Origin: an uncultured Pseudomonadota bacterium
Lineage (GTDB): Bacteria > Desulfobacterota > Desulfobulbia > Desulfobulbales > Desulfurivibrionaceae
Assembly: GCA_937868185.1 (NCBI GenBank)
Contig: CALMMG010000001.1
Coordinates: 1 to 64,000, forward strand
DNA length: 64,000 bases
Direction of reading: 5' to 3'
Shown here: piece after piece, positions 20,603-31,955 of the stretch
Layout: every line of letters begins with the position of its first letter
Position numbering within the stretch: the stretch's first letter is position 1
Notes under the pieces: generated by a model
Databases searched by the model: none
What the model saw: only the letters and a program-made list of their open reading frames with translations
Told to the model about the DNA's origin: nothing
Made by a program: the position numbers and the translations under genes

Positions 20603-22375
20603 ATGAGCACCGCCTTAAACGAACAGCTCGGCACCACCGAGATTCTCTGGCAGCTGGCCGATCTGTACCAGGGCCTTGACGACCCCAAAATAGAGACCGA
20701 CATCGCCTGGTGCGAGCAGGAGGCTCAAGCAATCAAGGAGCAATTCGCTGGCAAGGTCGCAAGCCTTGATGCGGATCAGCTGCTCGCCCTGGTCGTGCGC
20801 CTGGAAAAGCTCGAAACCATAATTGGCAGAATTGCCACCTTTGCCTTTCTTAACTTCACCACCCAGATTCAGAACGCCCCGGCAGGCGCTTTCCTGCAAA
20901 AAATCAAAGAGGCGGGCAGCCGGATCGGCAGGGAGACCGTATTCTTTGAGCTGGAATGGAGCAAGATGGAGGACTCCGCAGCCAACACCCTGCTGGCCCA
21001 TGAAACCCTGGGCTATTATCGCCATTACCTTGCGAGCATGCGGCGCTATGCCAAGCATCTGCTCTCCATGGCCGAGGAAACTCTGCTCATCGAAAAGGCG
21101 CCGGTGGGCCGCTCCAGCTGGACCAACCTCTTTGAAAAGATCATGGGCCATCTTAAGTTCGGGGAAAAACAGCGTAGCGAAGAGGAGGTGTTGACCGACC
21201 TGTATAGCCCGGAGCGGACCGTCCGATCCCAGGCGGCCGATGATCTCACTGCCGGGCTTTCCAGCCAGCTCCATGTCCTGGCCCATATCTTCAACACCCT
21301 GCTGGCCGAAAAGATGATCGACGACCGGCTCCGCAAGTACGACTCCTGGGTCAGCTCCATGAACCTGTACAACGAACTGGAAGACCGGACCGTTACGGTA
21401 CTGGTTGAGGCGGTCACCAGCCGCTACGACATGGTCCAGCGTTACTACCGCCTGAAAAAGGACATCCTCGGCCTGGATGCCCTGTGCGACTATGACCGTT
21501 ACGCCCCCTTGCCCCACCTGCCCACTACCTTGGTGGATTGGAATACCTGCAAGGAGATGGTGCTGACCGCTTTCCACGAATTTGCCCCGGAGATGGGAGA
21601 AATCGCAGGTCTATTCTTTGATAAGCGCTGGATCCATGCCCCGATCCTCGACGGCAAACGGGGCGGCGCCTTTGCCCACCCCTGCGTGCCGGAGGTGCAC
21701 CCGTATGTGATGGTGAACTACACCGGTAGCCTGCGCGACATCTCCACCGTGGCCCACGAGCTGGGGCACGGGGTGCACCAGTATCTGGCCGCCGCAAACG
21801 GCTATTACAACTCATCCACCACCCTGGTCCTGGCGGAAACCGCTTCGGTGTTCGCCGAGCTGCTCCTGTTTAAATCCCAGATCAAGCTCCTGACCGATCC
21901 GGCGGAACGGCGGGCCTTTATCTGTCAGAAACTCGAATCCATCTTTGCCACGGTGTTCCGTCAGGTTTCCATGAACCGCTTCGAGCATGCGGTGCACAAC
22001 GCCAGACGGGAGAGCGGCGAACTCTCCCCGGAGCAGCTGGCCAGCCACTGGCTCACCACCCAGCGGGCCATGTTCGCCGACTCCGTTGACCTGCGGGAGG
22101 ACTACGGTATCTGGTGGTCGTACATCCCCCATTTCCTGAGTACCCCGGGTTATGTCTATTCCTACGCCTTTGGCGAGCTGCTGGTTCTGGCCCTGTACAA
22201 CCTTTACCAGGAAGACGGGGCAGCCTTTGTTCCCAAATACCTCGAGCTGTTGCGCGGCGGAGGCAGCAAGACCCCAGCTGAGCTGCTCAAGCCCTTTGGC
22301 GTCGATCTGGATGATCCGGCCTTCTGGCTTGGCGGGCTCACCACTATTGACGGGATGCTGAAGCTGGTGGAGTAA
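20603..22375 (+). CDS. pepF: M3 family oligoendopeptidase F
   Basis: HELGHGVHQYLA zinc motif; VNYTGSLRDISTVAHE. Confidence 0.93.
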   Translation: MSTALNEQLGTTEILWQLADLYQGLDDPKIETDIAWCEQEAQAIKEQFAGKVASLDADQLLALVVRLEKLETIIGRIATFAFLNFTTQIQNAPAGAFLQKIKEAGSRIGRETVFFELEWSKMEDSAANTLLAHETLGYYRHYLASMRRYAKHLLSMAEETLLIEKAPVGRSSWTNLFEKIMGHLKFGEKQRSEEEVLTDLYSPERTVRSQAADDLTAGLSSQLHVLAHIFNTLLAEKMIDDRLRKYDSWVSSMNLYNELEDRTVTVLVEAVTSRYDMVQRYYRLKKDILGLDALCDYDRYAPLPHLPTTLVDWNTCKEMVLTAFHEFAPEMGEIAGLFFDKRWIHAPILDGKRGGAFAHPCVPEVHPYVMVNYTGSLRDISTVAHELGHGVHQYLAAANGYYNSSTTLVLAETASVFAELLLFKSQIKLLTDPAERRAFICQKLESIFATVFRQVSMNRFEHAVHNARRESGELSPEQLASHWLTTQRAMFADSVDLREDYGIWWSYIPHFLSTPGYVYSYAFGELLVLALYNLYQEDGAAFVPKYLELLRGGGSKTPAELLKPFGVDLDDPAFWLGGLTTIDGMLKLVE

Positions 22376-22746
22376 TGACCATGCGCAAAAAATCAAGCAA
22401 CGGTTCCGGTCTGGTCTATTCCACAGAACATGGCCGGACATGCCCTAACTGTGCCAGACCACTGGCCCAATGCAGCTGTGGGCAAAAAAAGGCCCTAGCA
22501 AAAGGAGACGGCATTGTCCGGGTCTCGCGGGAAACCAAGGGCCGCAAGGGCAGCGGCGTAACCCTCGTTACCGGGCTGCCGCTGGCGGAACCCGAACTGA
22601 ACGCCCTTGCCAAGCAACTCAAACAGCGCTGCGGCAGCGGTGGCACCGTAAAAAACGGGGTTATTGAGGTTCAGGGCGATCAGCGGGAGGTGGTGCTCGC
22701 AGAGCTCATCCGGCTTGGCTACCAGGCAAAAAAGAGTGGTGGCTGA
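22375..22746 (+). CDS. SUI1/YciH-family translation initiation factor-like protein
   Basis: Zn-like CPNCARPLAQCSC, then VTLVTGLPL...LAKQLKQRCGSGGTVKNGVIEVQGDQRE. Confidence 0.92.
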   Translation: MTMRKKSSNGSGLVYSTEHGRTCPNCARPLAQCSCGQKKALAKGDGIVRVSRETKGRKGSGVTLVTGLPLAEPELNALAKQLKQRCGSGGTVKNGVIEVQGDQREVVLAELIRLGYQAKKSGG

Positions 22747-23027
22747 TGGCGGTCCCTCCCCCCAACCCGTCCGCATGGTTTGTCTATCTGCTCCGCTGCC
22801 AGGACACCACCTTCTATTGCGGAATAGCCAAAGACCTGACACGAAGGCTTGCAGAACACAACTCTGCGGACAAGGGAGCAAAATACACCAGAGGGCGGCG
22901 ACCGGTGGAGATGGTTTACACGGAAGAGGTCGCCTCCAGGGCCAAAGCAACACAGCGGGAAGGTCAAATCAAAAAACTGAGCAGGAAACAGAAAATGGCG
23001 CTCGTCCGAACCTTCACTGCCAGTTAG
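22746..23027 (+). CDS. GIY-YIG nuclease superfamily protein (YhbQ/UPF0213-like)
   Basis: WFVYLLRCQDTTFYCGIAKDLTRRLAEHN...GAKYTRGRRPVEMVY. Confidence 0.92.
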   Translation: MAVPPPNPSAWFVYLLRCQDTTFYCGIAKDLTRRLAEHNSADKGAKYTRGRRPVEMVYTEEVASRAKATQREGQIKKLSRKQKMALVRTFTAS

Positions 23028-23069
23028 GAACGCAACCCAAACACGAAACGCTACCCCCTAAAGGAAGCT

Positions 23070-23990
23070 ATGAAAGTATTCATCGCAGGCGGCACTGGCT
23101 TTATCGGCCAAGCCCTCATCAGAAAACTTCTCCTGGCAGGCCATGCGGTAACAGCATTGGCCAGAAACCCAGACAAACTCGGTGATCTCTCCCCACAACT
23201 CCGCCTGATTTCCGGCTCACCGCTCATCCCCGGCCCCTGGCAACAGGAACTTGCCAGCCATGAGGTAATCATCAACCTCACCGGCGCAAGCATCTTCACC
23301 CGTTGGACGCCAGCGGCAAAACAGATGATCTTGCACAGCCGGATAACCTCGACCAGAAACATTGTCGAGGCCATCCCGGCTCAAACCGGCTCTCCCGTCA
23401 CCCTGATCAATGCCAGCGCCGCCGGGTTCTATGGACCTTGTCAGGATGAGAAAAAATACGAAACTGACACTTCCGGTGCGGATTTTCTGGCTTCGGTCTG
23501 CCAGTCTTGGGAGAATGAGGCGCAGCAAGCCCACACCTTGGGTAAAGCCAGGGTTATCCAGCTACGGACCGGGGTTGTGTTGGGCAAAAACGGAGGGGCA
23601 CTTGCCGCCATGCTCCCCGCTTTCCGCTTCGGGATCGGAGGGAAAATCGGGCATGGGCAGCAATGGTTCCCCTGGATCCACCTGGACGATCTGACCAGTG
23701 CCATCATTTTTTCCATGGAAACCATGAAGATGCACGGCCCCGTCAACCTGAGCGCCCCCACGCCTGTCCGCAACGGAGAGTTTAGCAAGCGCCTCGGCCA
23801 GACCCTCCACAGACCGACTTTCCTGACAATACCGAGGTTTGCGATTAGATTTGCTTTGGGGGAACTAAGTTCGGTAATGCTTGAGGGATGCAGGATGATG
23901 CCGGGCGTGCTGCTTGAAAACGGTTTCACCTTCCGCTTCCCAGAAGTACAAGCCGCTATTGAAAATGTTGTCAAAAACGCAAAAGGCTAA
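23070..23990 (+). CDS. TIGR01777-type NAD-dependent epimerase
   Basis: MKVFIAGGTGFIGQALIRKLL..., NLTGASI..RWT, SASAAGFYG, RTGVVLGKNGGAL. Confidence 0.92.
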   Translation: MKVFIAGGTGFIGQALIRKLLLAGHAVTALARNPDKLGDLSPQLRLISGSPLIPGPWQQELASHEVIINLTGASIFTRWTPAAKQMILHSRITSTRNIVEAIPAQTGSPVTLINASAAGFYGPCQDEKKYETDTSGADFLASVCQSWENEAQQAHTLGKARVIQLRTGVVLGKNGGALAAMLPAFRFGIGGKIGHGQQWFPWIHLDDLTSAIIFSMETMKMHGPVNLSAPTPVRNGEFSKRLGQTLHRPTFLTIPRFAIRFALGELSSVMLEGCRMMPGVLLENGFTFRFPEVQAAIENVVKNAKG

Positions 23991-24021
23991 AATAAAATTC
24001 CACATTTTTGCGTTTCCCGTA

Positions 24022-24492
24022 TCACTTACTCGCCAAATTTGCCTCCAGCACAAAGGTGCCGCAGTCTGCCTGAAATGGGAGCACGATGATCGGCACGTCT
24101 GAGTAATGATGGATTTCCACCCCTTTGCCAGTGACCATGGTCGGGGTCGCAAGGTTAAAGCTTAAGCCAAGCTTGCCGAATTCCGCCTTGGCCCCACCGC
24201 AGATCATGTTGGTGATCTCCCCCACCGCATCAACAATGTCATGATCGATGGATGTTTTTGGCTCTTCCATGAGCATTCTGGCAACAATTTGCAGGATACA
24301 GTCCGCCGGGAAGCTGATGGTCATGCTGCCCTCAATGGTGTCGGAAGCCATGCCGATTATCCCGGTCACATCGCCATAGGTGCTCACGCCTTCCTTGAGA
24401 TAGGGCTTTTGCCCGGTCAGCTTGGTTTGAGCCATGGTCTCCAAGACATTCCTGGTGGCATGCACGAACGGATTCAAATATTCAGCCTTCAT
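24022..24492 (-). CDS. cheX: Chemotaxis protein CheX
   Basis: GVTGIIGMASDTIEGSMTISFP-like, DAVGEITNMICGGAKAEF. Confidence 0.9.
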   Translation of the reverse strand: MKAEYLNPFVHATRNVLETMAQTKLTGQKPYLKEGVSTYGDVTGIIGMASDTIEGSMTISFPADCILQIVARMLMEEPKTSIDHDIVDAVGEITNMICGGAKAEFGKLGLSFNLATPTMVTGKGVEIHHYSDVPIIVLPFQADCGTFVLEANLASK

Positions 24493-24725
24493 AAGTCCCC
24501 TGTCGAGTATCGTTCAAACATCCGGGCCAATAAACCGGCGCATAATTCCCCTGCTTCCTAAAAACCCAGAAATAAAGGTGATCTTTCTAGTATCTTACTT
24601 TAATTTTAGACGTGCGTCCAAAAGAAAGTCAAGAAGAACAGAAGGCTTTTCGACAAGTTACGGACCAGGAACACGCATCCACGTCCATTGGGCAGGATGT
24701 GCGCCCAGGCAAGATGATTCATGGT

Positions 24726-27050
24726 TCAGCGCGGCGCTTTCTCCAAGGCCTCAAGTCGTTTTGCCAATTCAGACAAATCAGCGGTTGGCAGCTGACAGCT
24801 ATAATTTTCACAGAGATACACCGTGGTTTTGTTCTCCTGCTGTGTCAAATCCTCCAAAATCGGCTGGTATTGCTGGAGAAATTCTTGCCCAGCCCCACCA
24901 TCGGCCAACAGTATGATCTTTTTCGGCAAAAAGCGTTTGCGAATCATAGAGAGCATGATCTCGGTATCAGGACGGCCAAGCTTGCCGACAACCACGAACT
25001 GGCGGGGCTTACTCCCTTGAAAATCATAGGCCACGAGCATCTGCGGCAGGCTGGGGGGATAATTGTTCAACTGCCCGCCAAAGGCATCGATGGTCGTCCT
25101 GACTCGCTTAAGCCAATCATCATTGCCGGTTATCCAGGCAAGCCGAAGAAGATTGAGGGCGCTCACCGAGTTGCCCGTGGGCTCTGCCCCGTCATAATCA
25201 GCCTTGAGCCGGACCAATACAGAATGATCGGTCCCGGAGGTTTCAAAAAAGCCACCATTGGTTTCATCGGCGAACAGGGCAATCTGTTTTTCCATCAAGG
25301 CTATGCCCAGTTGCAGCCAGGCAATGTCAAAAGAAGCCTCGTAGAGATCAAGAAGGCCGTTAACCAAAAAGGCATAATCGTCGAGCTGTCCGGCAAGACC
25401 GGCTTCTTGATCTCGATAGCGCCGAAAAAGCAAGCCGGATTCCGAATTATACAACCTAGTACGGATAAAAATCGCCGCCCGTTTGGCCGCGACAAGGTAG
25501 CGCTTATCGCCCAACACTTGGGACGCACGGGCAAGGGCGCTGATCATGTGGCCGTTCCAAGAGGTGATGATTTTGTCATCGAGATGCGGCCTTGGCCTTT
25601 GCTCCCGCACAGTATGGAGCTTCTGTCGGGAGCGTTCTAACAGTCGAGACAACTCCTCCTCCGGAATCCGGAAACGGGCAGCGGTCTCGGCAAGGGGGTG
25701 GGCGACATAAAGGATATTTTTTCCGACGAATTCCTCCTGGGGGTCGGCAAGGGCATTGCCTGCCTCAAGAACGCCGTAATGAAAAGAGAAGATCTCCCCA
25801 TGCTCCTTGCCGAGGATGGAGACAATTTCCTCCTTTCTCCAAAGATAAAACAACCCTTCGCCGTGGACCTCTGGTTTTCCTGCCTGGACGCTGTCGGCAT
25901 CCTCTGCTGAATAAAAGCCCCCTTCCGGGCTGGTCATGTCCCGCAGGACATAATCGAGAACATTTTGGGCGACATTGGCATAAAAAGGGTCCTGTCCCAC
26001 CTGAAATGCCTCGAGATAACTGACCGCGAGCTGCCCCTGATCGTAGAGCATCTTCTCAAAATGGGGCACCCGCCATTGAGCATCTACTGAATACCGGTGA
26101 AAGCCGCCGCCGAGATGATCATACATCCCGCCAGCCGCCATCTTGCGCAGGGTCACCAGGGTCATATTTAAAGCCTGATCCTCACCGGTAAGCGCGGCAT
26201 GACGCAACAAGAAATTGAAGAGCACGGGCCTGGGAAACTTAGGCGCCCGGCCAAACCCACCGAATTCGGCGTCGTACTCCGCTGTAATCTGCCGGAATGC
26301 TTTGGCAAAGATATCCGACTCTATCATCCCGGCCCCGGAATCCGCGGCCTTCTGGCGGATATGATCGGTAATATTGGCCGCCGACGCAAGAATCTTCTCG
26401 GGGCGATCGCGCCAGGCATCATGCACCGCCGCTAGAACCTCGGCAAAGCCGGGCATGCCTTGCCGGGCCTCAGGTGGAAAGTAGGTGCCCCCATAAAAAG
26501 GCTGCAAATCCGGGGTGAGGAACACCGACATGGGCCAGCCGCCGTGCCCGGTCAACGCCTGCACTGCAGCCATGTATATCTGGTCAAGGTCGGGGCGTTC
26601 CTCCCGGTCCACCTTGATGCAGACAAAATTTTCGTTGAGAATCCGAGCAATTTCCGGGTCTTCAAAAGATTCATGGGCCATGACGTGGCACCAGTGGCAA
26701 GTGGAATAGCCGATGGAAAGAAAAATAGGTTTGTTTTCTTTGCGCGCCTGGACAAAGGCCTCTTCTCCCCAGGGAAACCAGGCCACGGGGTTGAAGGCGT
26801 GCTGGAGGAGATAGGGACTTTTTTCAGTGATGAGCCGGTTGGGTTTTTTCCCCTGCGCCAGTTGCTGGTCGATAAAGGTCTGCATGGTCGTAGTGTTTGC
26901 CATTGGTATTCCCCCTTGCCGAGCAAGAAGCGCCGGACTGGAACATGAGCCTGCCAGGAGCAGCAAACAGACAAGGCAGATTGCTCCTGCACATTTTTGG
27001 AAAATTCTGCCCCACGCTGCAGACAGGATTTTTTGCCCCTGTAAATTCAT
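24726..27050 (-). CDS. DUF255/YyaL-type thioredoxin-domain protein, probable lipoprotein
   Basis: Lipobox [60 protein letters not shown]. Confidence 0.92.
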   Translation of the reverse strand: MNLQGQKILSAAWGRIFQKCAGAICLVCLLLLAGSCSSPALLARQGGIPMANTTTMQTFIDQQLAQGKKPNRLITEKSPYLLQHAFNPVAWFPWGEEAFVQARKENKPIFLSIGYSTCHWCHVMAHESFEDPEIARILNENFVCIKVDREERPDLDQIYMAAVQALTGHGGWPMSVFLTPDLQPFYGGTYFPPEARQGMPGFAEVLAAVHDAWRDRPEKILASAANITDHIRQKAADSGAGMIESDIFAKAFRQITAEYDAEFGGFGRAPKFPRPVLFNFLLRHAALTGEDQALNMTLVTLRKMAAGGMYDHLGGGFHRYSVDAQWRVPHFEKMLYDQGQLAVSYLEAFQVGQDPFYANVAQNVLDYVLRDMTSPEGGFYSAEDADSVQAGKPEVHGEGLFYLWRKEEIVSILGKEHGEIFSFHYGVLEAGNALADPQEEFVGKNILYVAHPLAETAARFRIPEEELSRLLERSRQKLHTVREQRPRPHLDDKIITSWNGHMISALARASQVLGDKRYLVAAKRAAIFIRTRLYNSESGLLFRRYRDQEAGLAGQLDDYAFLVNGLLDLYEASFDIAWLQLGIALMEKQIALFADETNGGFFETSGTDHSVLVRLKADYDGAEPTGNSVSALNLLRLAWITGNDDWLKRVRTTIDAFGGQLNNYPPSLPQMLVAYDFQGSKPRQFVVVGKLGRPDTEIMLSMIRKRFLPKKIILLADGGAGQEFLQQYQPILEDLTQQENKTTVYLCENYSCQLPTADLSELAKRLEALEKAPR

Positions 27051-27100
27051 ATTTTTCCTGCAAGCATTCTTCCCGCGCTCAAGTTCAAAAAAACGGGCAA

Positions 27101-29194
27101 CTACTGTTCGGACATCGAACGAATGGTAAAGGCCAACGCGAAAAACGGCGCAATAAAAAGAGTAAGAATAACCATGCAGCCTTTCTGGATCTGGGAATTT
27201 TTCGCAAGCCGGACAATATCCGGGTCGATCATACCCGAGAGCACAATGGTGATGAGCGGCAGAGACAGGAAGGCGAGCACGCTTAACACCAACTCTGCCA
27301 TAAGCAGTTTTTTGAAAAACATCGCCAGAGTGTCCATGGCAAGTTTTATTTTCAGCATTCGGTCGACCAAACTTGTCAGGAGCTCAATCCTGGACTGACC
27401 AGCCTTGAGGCGTTCCCTGGCTTTTGCCAGACTTTCGCCGGCAATACTTCTGGCTTCGACAAATTTTCGCTTGCCGACCAAAAGAATATCCTCAAAATCC
27501 CGGGAAAACGATTGGTAGGGATATTCCCGCCAAAAGGTGTTGTAATCCGCCCAGGCGATAGCCGCTGCATCCACCTGGATGTTGAGCTCTTCAAGCATTG
27601 CCTCGCGCAGACGGGGACAGGCCATACTCAATGATTTGGCCCGGTCCGCGACATCAAGAACATCATAAACGCCGCGACGCCGGAACTGTTCTGCCAGGTT
27701 GACCAACACCGTGAGATTGGCCTGCAGTTCTTTATCTTCCTCGTCTCCGACCCAGGCTTGCAACTGAGCCCAAGCCTCTTGTGCCTGGGCCAAATTTTCC
27801 TCCGCCTCCTTGGTTTTCAAATCGAGTAAACCGGACAACACGTTTTCCACCATGTTTTCGGCTGACAACAGGGCCGGATCCATTAGAGCGATGATAAAAT
27901 ACCGACGATCCTCTGCTGCCAGCTTGCGAAGCAACTGCATCTGCGGCTGCTCCAAACCTTCATGCACCTTCTCTTGAATAAGGCTGTATTGAACCTCCGG
28001 ACAATCGGTATAGTGATTGGCGGTCGAACGCACCAGTTGTTCTGCTTTTAAGGAGTGACCAGCAAGTCTGTGAAACCTGGCCATAAGAAGATTAATATGG
28101 ATCTTTTCTTTTTCCGTACTGGCCGTGCTGTTCGCCATTTGCAGAAAATGAAACATGTCCCCCATCCGACCACGCTCAAGGGCAACAAAGGCCTGGCCCA
28201 GGGTAGCGTAAAACTGCTTGCCTCCCAAGGCATGGCTTTCGGCCTTCATAAAATCAAAGGCTTGTTTATATTGGCCTACCCGCAGACAATCGAACCCGGA
28301 ATGCAAATTACGGCTGTCAATCTTGACCCGATCGGTTTTATTGCCGCCGTCCCAGGACGAAAACAGGGCAAAAGCGGAGTAGGCCAGAAAACGAGGTTGA
28401 TAGATGAGATATATGTCAAAATAAGCGACGTACACCTGCAAGGCGGGATCGTTACGAATCTGGGCGGCGTCAATGTTGGTGGCCAGCAGCTCCGCCATTT
28501 TTTTCTGCTCGGCCATGACCTGTTTAAACAGGCTGTCAATTGTTGCAAGCGGCAGATACCCAACCAGGTTGAGGCCGCGGGTGTCCATGGTCAGCTGCTT
28601 GCTAGGACAATGGGCAGGGGTATGATTGACCATACCGCAATAAAAACACTCTGCACAGGTGCCCTTGGCCGCAAGAAATCTGCCAGTAAAAAGCCGATCA
28701 CGTTTCAACTCGCTGAGGTCACCGGAAAAGCAGAGCTGAAACAACCCGTCTCCGGCATCCACAAATTGATGGGGAGGCAGCTTTTTCCCGGCGAAAAGCT
28801 GATTCCACTGTACCTTCAGGGCTCGGGTCACATGGGGAGTTTCCAACTGTACCGCACCCCAGATCGGGCCAGTGGCCTCGCCAAAATCAACAGGCGGATC
28901 TTTTTTTCGGTGCAGATGCAATATAACCTGGAGAGGAACCGCACCCCACTCTGCTTGCCACTGCTGTTTTTTGAGAGACTCCAAACTTTCAAAAAAGCTG
29001 CTGAGGGCGGCAAAAGGCTCGTCATAATAAATGAGCATCAGTTCTGCAGTGCTGTTCGGAGCCTCGATCCCCACTTGAACAAGGTGATTGCGCAGGGCTT
29101 GCAGAAATGCGGACCACCGGTCCTGAAGAACCTGCTCCCCCTGATACGATAAGGATCGAATGGCCAGCAGGGAGGAATGATCGATCTCTTTCAT
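27101..29194 (-). CDS. Uncharacterised large protein with CCHC zinc knuckle, helical repeats and two C-terminal TMs
   Basis: [14 protein letters not shown] (CX2CX4HX4C); C-terminal hydrophobic segments [25 protein letters not shown] and [18 protein letters not shown]. Confidence 0.85.
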   Translation of the reverse strand: MKEIDHSSLLAIRSLSYQGEQVLQDRWSAFLQALRNHLVQVGIEAPNSTAELMLIYYDEPFAALSSFFESLESLKKQQWQAEWGAVPLQVILHLHRKKDPPVDFGEATGPIWGAVQLETPHVTRALKVQWNQLFAGKKLPPHQFVDAGDGLFQLCFSGDLSELKRDRLFTGRFLAAKGTCAECFYCGMVNHTPAHCPSKQLTMDTRGLNLVGYLPLATIDSLFKQVMAEQKKMAELLATNIDAAQIRNDPALQVYVAYFDIYLIYQPRFLAYSAFALFSSWDGGNKTDRVKIDSRNLHSGFDCLRVGQYKQAFDFMKAESHALGGKQFYATLGQAFVALERGRMGDMFHFLQMANSTASTEKEKIHINLLMARFHRLAGHSLKAEQLVRSTANHYTDCPEVQYSLIQEKVHEGLEQPQMQLLRKLAAEDRRYFIIALMDPALLSAENMVENVLSGLLDLKTKEAEENLAQAQEAWAQLQAWVGDEEDKELQANLTVLVNLAEQFRRRGVYDVLDVADRAKSLSMACPRLREAMLEELNIQVDAAAIAWADYNTFWREYPYQSFSRDFEDILLVGKRKFVEARSIAGESLAKARERLKAGQSRIELLTSLVDRMLKIKLAMDTLAMFFKKLLMAELVLSVLAFLSLPLITIVLSGMIDPDIVRLAKNSQIQKGCMVILTLFIAPFFALAFTIRSMSEQ

Positions 29195-29416
29195 GGTGTT
29201 TTTTGCCCGAGCATTTTTTTCCCTATTACCGCATTATCGCCACGTACGCTATTGTACGTTTTTTCCACACTCGAAACCACTCCAGTTTTCCCCTGACGGG
29301 AAAAAAGCTGGCCGAGATTTCAAACAATGGTTACTTTGAGAAAAATCAAACGCAGGCAATCTTTTCATTCACCCTCTTGCCCCACAGTGCAAAGCATTCC
29401 CCTGGAACTCACCACC

Positions 29417-30052
29417 ATGACCTCCGACAATGTAAAACGATTCGATGACGCCGCTGCAGAGTGGGAAGAAAAACCGCAACGCGTTGCCCTTGCCCGCAAG
29501 GTGGCTGAGGCAATCCAACAGGCGATTCCCCTTGCCAGCACCATGCAGGTTCTCGAATACGGCTGCGGCACCGGCATGGTCTCCAGAGCCTTAAGCCCTT
29601 ATGTCGCAAAAATCATAGCGGTCGACACCTCGCCGCAGATGCTGGAGGTTCTCCGCCAGAAAGCCAGAGAAGAAACAATCGACAACATTGAAACCCTTGC
29701 CCATGACCTAACCAAACAACCCTTGCTAGACAAAAACTTTGACCTGGTAATGAGCAGCATGACTCTGCATCATATCCCCGATATCGATACACTGTTACAG
29801 CGACTTTTTACCACCCTAAAACCAGGTGGCTTTCTGGCTGTGGCCGATCTGCTCACGGAAGACGGTTCCTTTCATGAAGACAACAGAGGAGTCGCCCACC
29901 ACGGGGTCGATCCGAAGGCTGTCCGGGCCATTCTGGCAAAAAACGGCGGCCTGGACATTGGTGTGCACGAGATCCACCTCATTGAAAAACCACAGAAAAA
30001 TGGCACCAAGCGGGGATACCCCGTGTTTCTTGCCTGGTGCCGGAAGGCATGA
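29417..30052 (+). CDS. Class I SAM-dependent methyltransferase
   Basis: VLEYGCGTGMVSRALSPYV, LVMSSMTLHHIPD; ATG 29417 within longer ORF from 29327. Confidence 0.9.
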   Translation: MTSDNVKRFDDAAAEWEEKPQRVALARKVAEAIQQAIPLASTMQVLEYGCGTGMVSRALSPYVAKIIAVDTSPQMLEVLRQKAREETIDNIETLAHDLTKQPLLDKNFDLVMSSMTLHHIPDIDTLLQRLFTTLKPGGFLAVADLLTEDGSFHEDNRGVAHHGVDPKAVRAILAKNGGLDIGVHEIHLIEKPQKNGTKRGYPVFLAWCRKA

Positions 30053-30070
30053 AACACCCGCGCTTCAAAT

Positions 30071-30832
30071 TTGGGGGGAAAGATGATTACAACCATTGAC
30101 GGTGATGCCCGCCATTTCAGTGACTTCGGTTGGCTCAAAACCTACTGGCTCTTTTCCTTTGCCGATTATTACGCCCCGGACAACATCCAGTTTGGCCCGC
30201 TTCGGGTTTTCAACGATGACGTGGTGGTTCCCGGCACCGGGTTTCCCACCCATCCCCACGAGGAGATGGAGATCATCACCATTGTACTGGACGGCGAGAT
30301 AACCCATAAAGACAGCATGAACAACACCAGCCTCATCAAGGCCGGCGATGTTCAGCGCATGTCAGCAGGCACCGGCCTCACCCACTCAGAATACAATGGG
30401 GGCAAGGCACCGGTTCATTTCTATCAGATCTGGCTCTATCCGGATAAACACGGCCTGCACCCCTCCTATGACCAGCGCAGTTTCAAAAAAGAAAACTGGC
30501 ATAATCAGCTGTTGCCCCTCGCCTCCGGCCAGCATCGGCACAGAAACGTGGTGCATTTCCAAAGCAATGCCACGATCTACCGGGCTGAACTTGATCCTGG
30601 CCGAGCCATCAGCTACGATACCACCGATGACCGCCGCATCTTCCTGTATCTCACTTCCGGCGAGCTGGTGGTCAACCGGACCCGATTGTTGCCGAAATAC
30701 CAAGCCCGCATAGACTTGGAAAAAAACCTTGTACTGCAGGCAGAAAAAAAATCAGATTTTATCCTCCTCGACCTGCCCACTAGCCGAGGCTGGGGCTACG
30801 ACGAAAAAACCCTGCGCGGTGGCCGGTTCTAA
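30071..30832 (+). CDS. Pirin family protein
   Basis: FADYYAPDNIQFGPLRVFNDDVVVPGTGFPTHPHEEMEIITIVLDGEITHKDSMNNTSLIKAGDVQRMSAGTGLTHSE. Confidence 0.95.
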   Translation: MGGKMITTIDGDARHFSDFGWLKTYWLFSFADYYAPDNIQFGPLRVFNDDVVVPGTGFPTHPHEEMEIITIVLDGEITHKDSMNNTSLIKAGDVQRMSAGTGLTHSEYNGGKAPVHFYQIWLYPDKHGLHPSYDQRSFKKENWHNQLLPLASGQHRHRNVVHFQSNATIYRAELDPGRAISYDTTDDRRIFLYLTSGELVVNRTRLLPKYQARIDLEKNLVLQAEKKSDFILLDLPTSRGWGYDEKTLRGGRF

Positions 30833-30857
30833 CGGGCTGTTACAAAAGGAACTCCCC

Positions 30858-31250
30858 ATGGTACGAAAAATCAGCGGCGCCTTCACCGGCGGAGCCATCG
30901 GCGCTCTCATCGACAGCATCAACATCTGGATCTTGGGTCAGGCAGGGGTAACGGCCATGCTTGGTATCAGCCTGCACCCACAATTCACCCCTGCCTGGCT
31001 CTATCCCCGTTTGGTCTGGGGCGGGCTCTGGGCCATGCTGCTGATCCTGCCGTTTTTCCGACAAAAAACAGCCCAGCGCGGCATTCTCATGAGCCTGGTG
31101 CCCACCACCATGATGCTTATCATGGTCTTGCCAGAAATGGGGCTGGGTCTCCTCGGCCTCAAGGCCGGACTCCTGACGCCGCTTCTCGTGCTGCTCCTAA
31201 ATTTCATTTATGGGATAGTGGCCTCTTTTTGGTACAAGAAGTGTGCCTGA
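30858..31250 (+). CDS. Small integral membrane protein of unknown function
   Basis: Several hydrophobic segments (GGLWAMLLILPFF, GLLTPLLVLLLNFIYGIVASFWY). Confidence 0.7.
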   Translation: MVRKISGAFTGGAIGALIDSINIWILGQAGVTAMLGISLHPQFTPAWLYPRLVWGGLWAMLLILPFFRQKTAQRGILMSLVPTTMMLIMVLPEMGLGLLGLKAGLLTPLLVLLLNFIYGIVASFWYKKCA

Positions 31251-31285
31251 GCTGATTTTGCTCACTTCTTCACGGGACAGCACAC

Positions 31286-31942
31286 ATGAACGGTAAGATT
31301 TTCGCCATTGGCGACATCCACGGCTGCTCGGCAAAGCTGTCGCTGCTGCTCGAACGGCTTCCCTTTGACCCAAGGCACGACACCCTGGTTTTTCTCGGTG
31401 ATTATTTAGACCGCGGACCGCAGGTCAAAGAGGTGCTGGATCAGATCTGCCGTTTGCGGCAGGAAGGAATCCGCATTGTGCCGCTCATGGGCAACCATGA
31501 ATATCTGCTCCTTGAATACCATAAGACCGGGGATCAAGCCCTACTCCCCTACCTGCGAGGCCTTGGCCTGGAAAACACCCTGGAAAGCTACGGTGGCGCC
31601 AGTCTCTCCCAGCTCACCGCCCTTACTTTCATGCCTCCCGAGCACCGAGCCTTTCTCAATGCTCTGCTGCCCTACTGGGAAACAGAGGAGTATATCTTTG
31701 TCCATGCCGGCCTGCGGCAGAATCAGTCCTTGGCCGATCAGGATATTTCCGACCTCTGCGAGATTCGCGAACCGTTCCTCAGCACCGAGATCAACTACGG
31801 TAAGCGGGTGATCTTCGGGCATAACGCCTTTGCCACCCCCCTCGTCACCCCATTTAGAATCGGTATCGACACCGGCGCAACCTACGGCAATCTTCTCACC
31901 GCCGTGGAGCTGCCAAACCTCCGCTTTTATCACGCAGCCTGA
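31286..31942 (+). CDS. Serine/threonine-type metallophosphatase
   Basis: FAIGDIHGCSAKL, VFLGDYLDRGPQ, PLMGNHEYLLLEY. Confidence 0.93.
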   Translation: MNGKIFAIGDIHGCSAKLSLLLERLPFDPRHDTLVFLGDYLDRGPQVKEVLDQICRLRQEGIRIVPLMGNHEYLLLEYHKTGDQALLPYLRGLGLENTLESYGGASLSQLTALTFMPPEHRAFLNALLPYWETEEYIFVHAGLRQNQSLADQDISDLCEIREPFLSTEINYGKRVIFGHNAFATPLVTPFRIGIDTGATYGNLLTAVELPNLRFYHAA

Positions 31943-31955
31943 TCACTCAAACAGA

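Noticed and set aside
24612-25640. 342-aa + strand ORF opposite the DUF255 protein
   Set aside because: Antisense shadow ORF; the minus-strand frame has clear family motifs
29242-29264. ACGTAC-GCTATT-GTACGT followed by a T-run (terminator-like)
   Set aside because: Only a 6-bp stem and located at the 5' side of divergent genes; too weak to call
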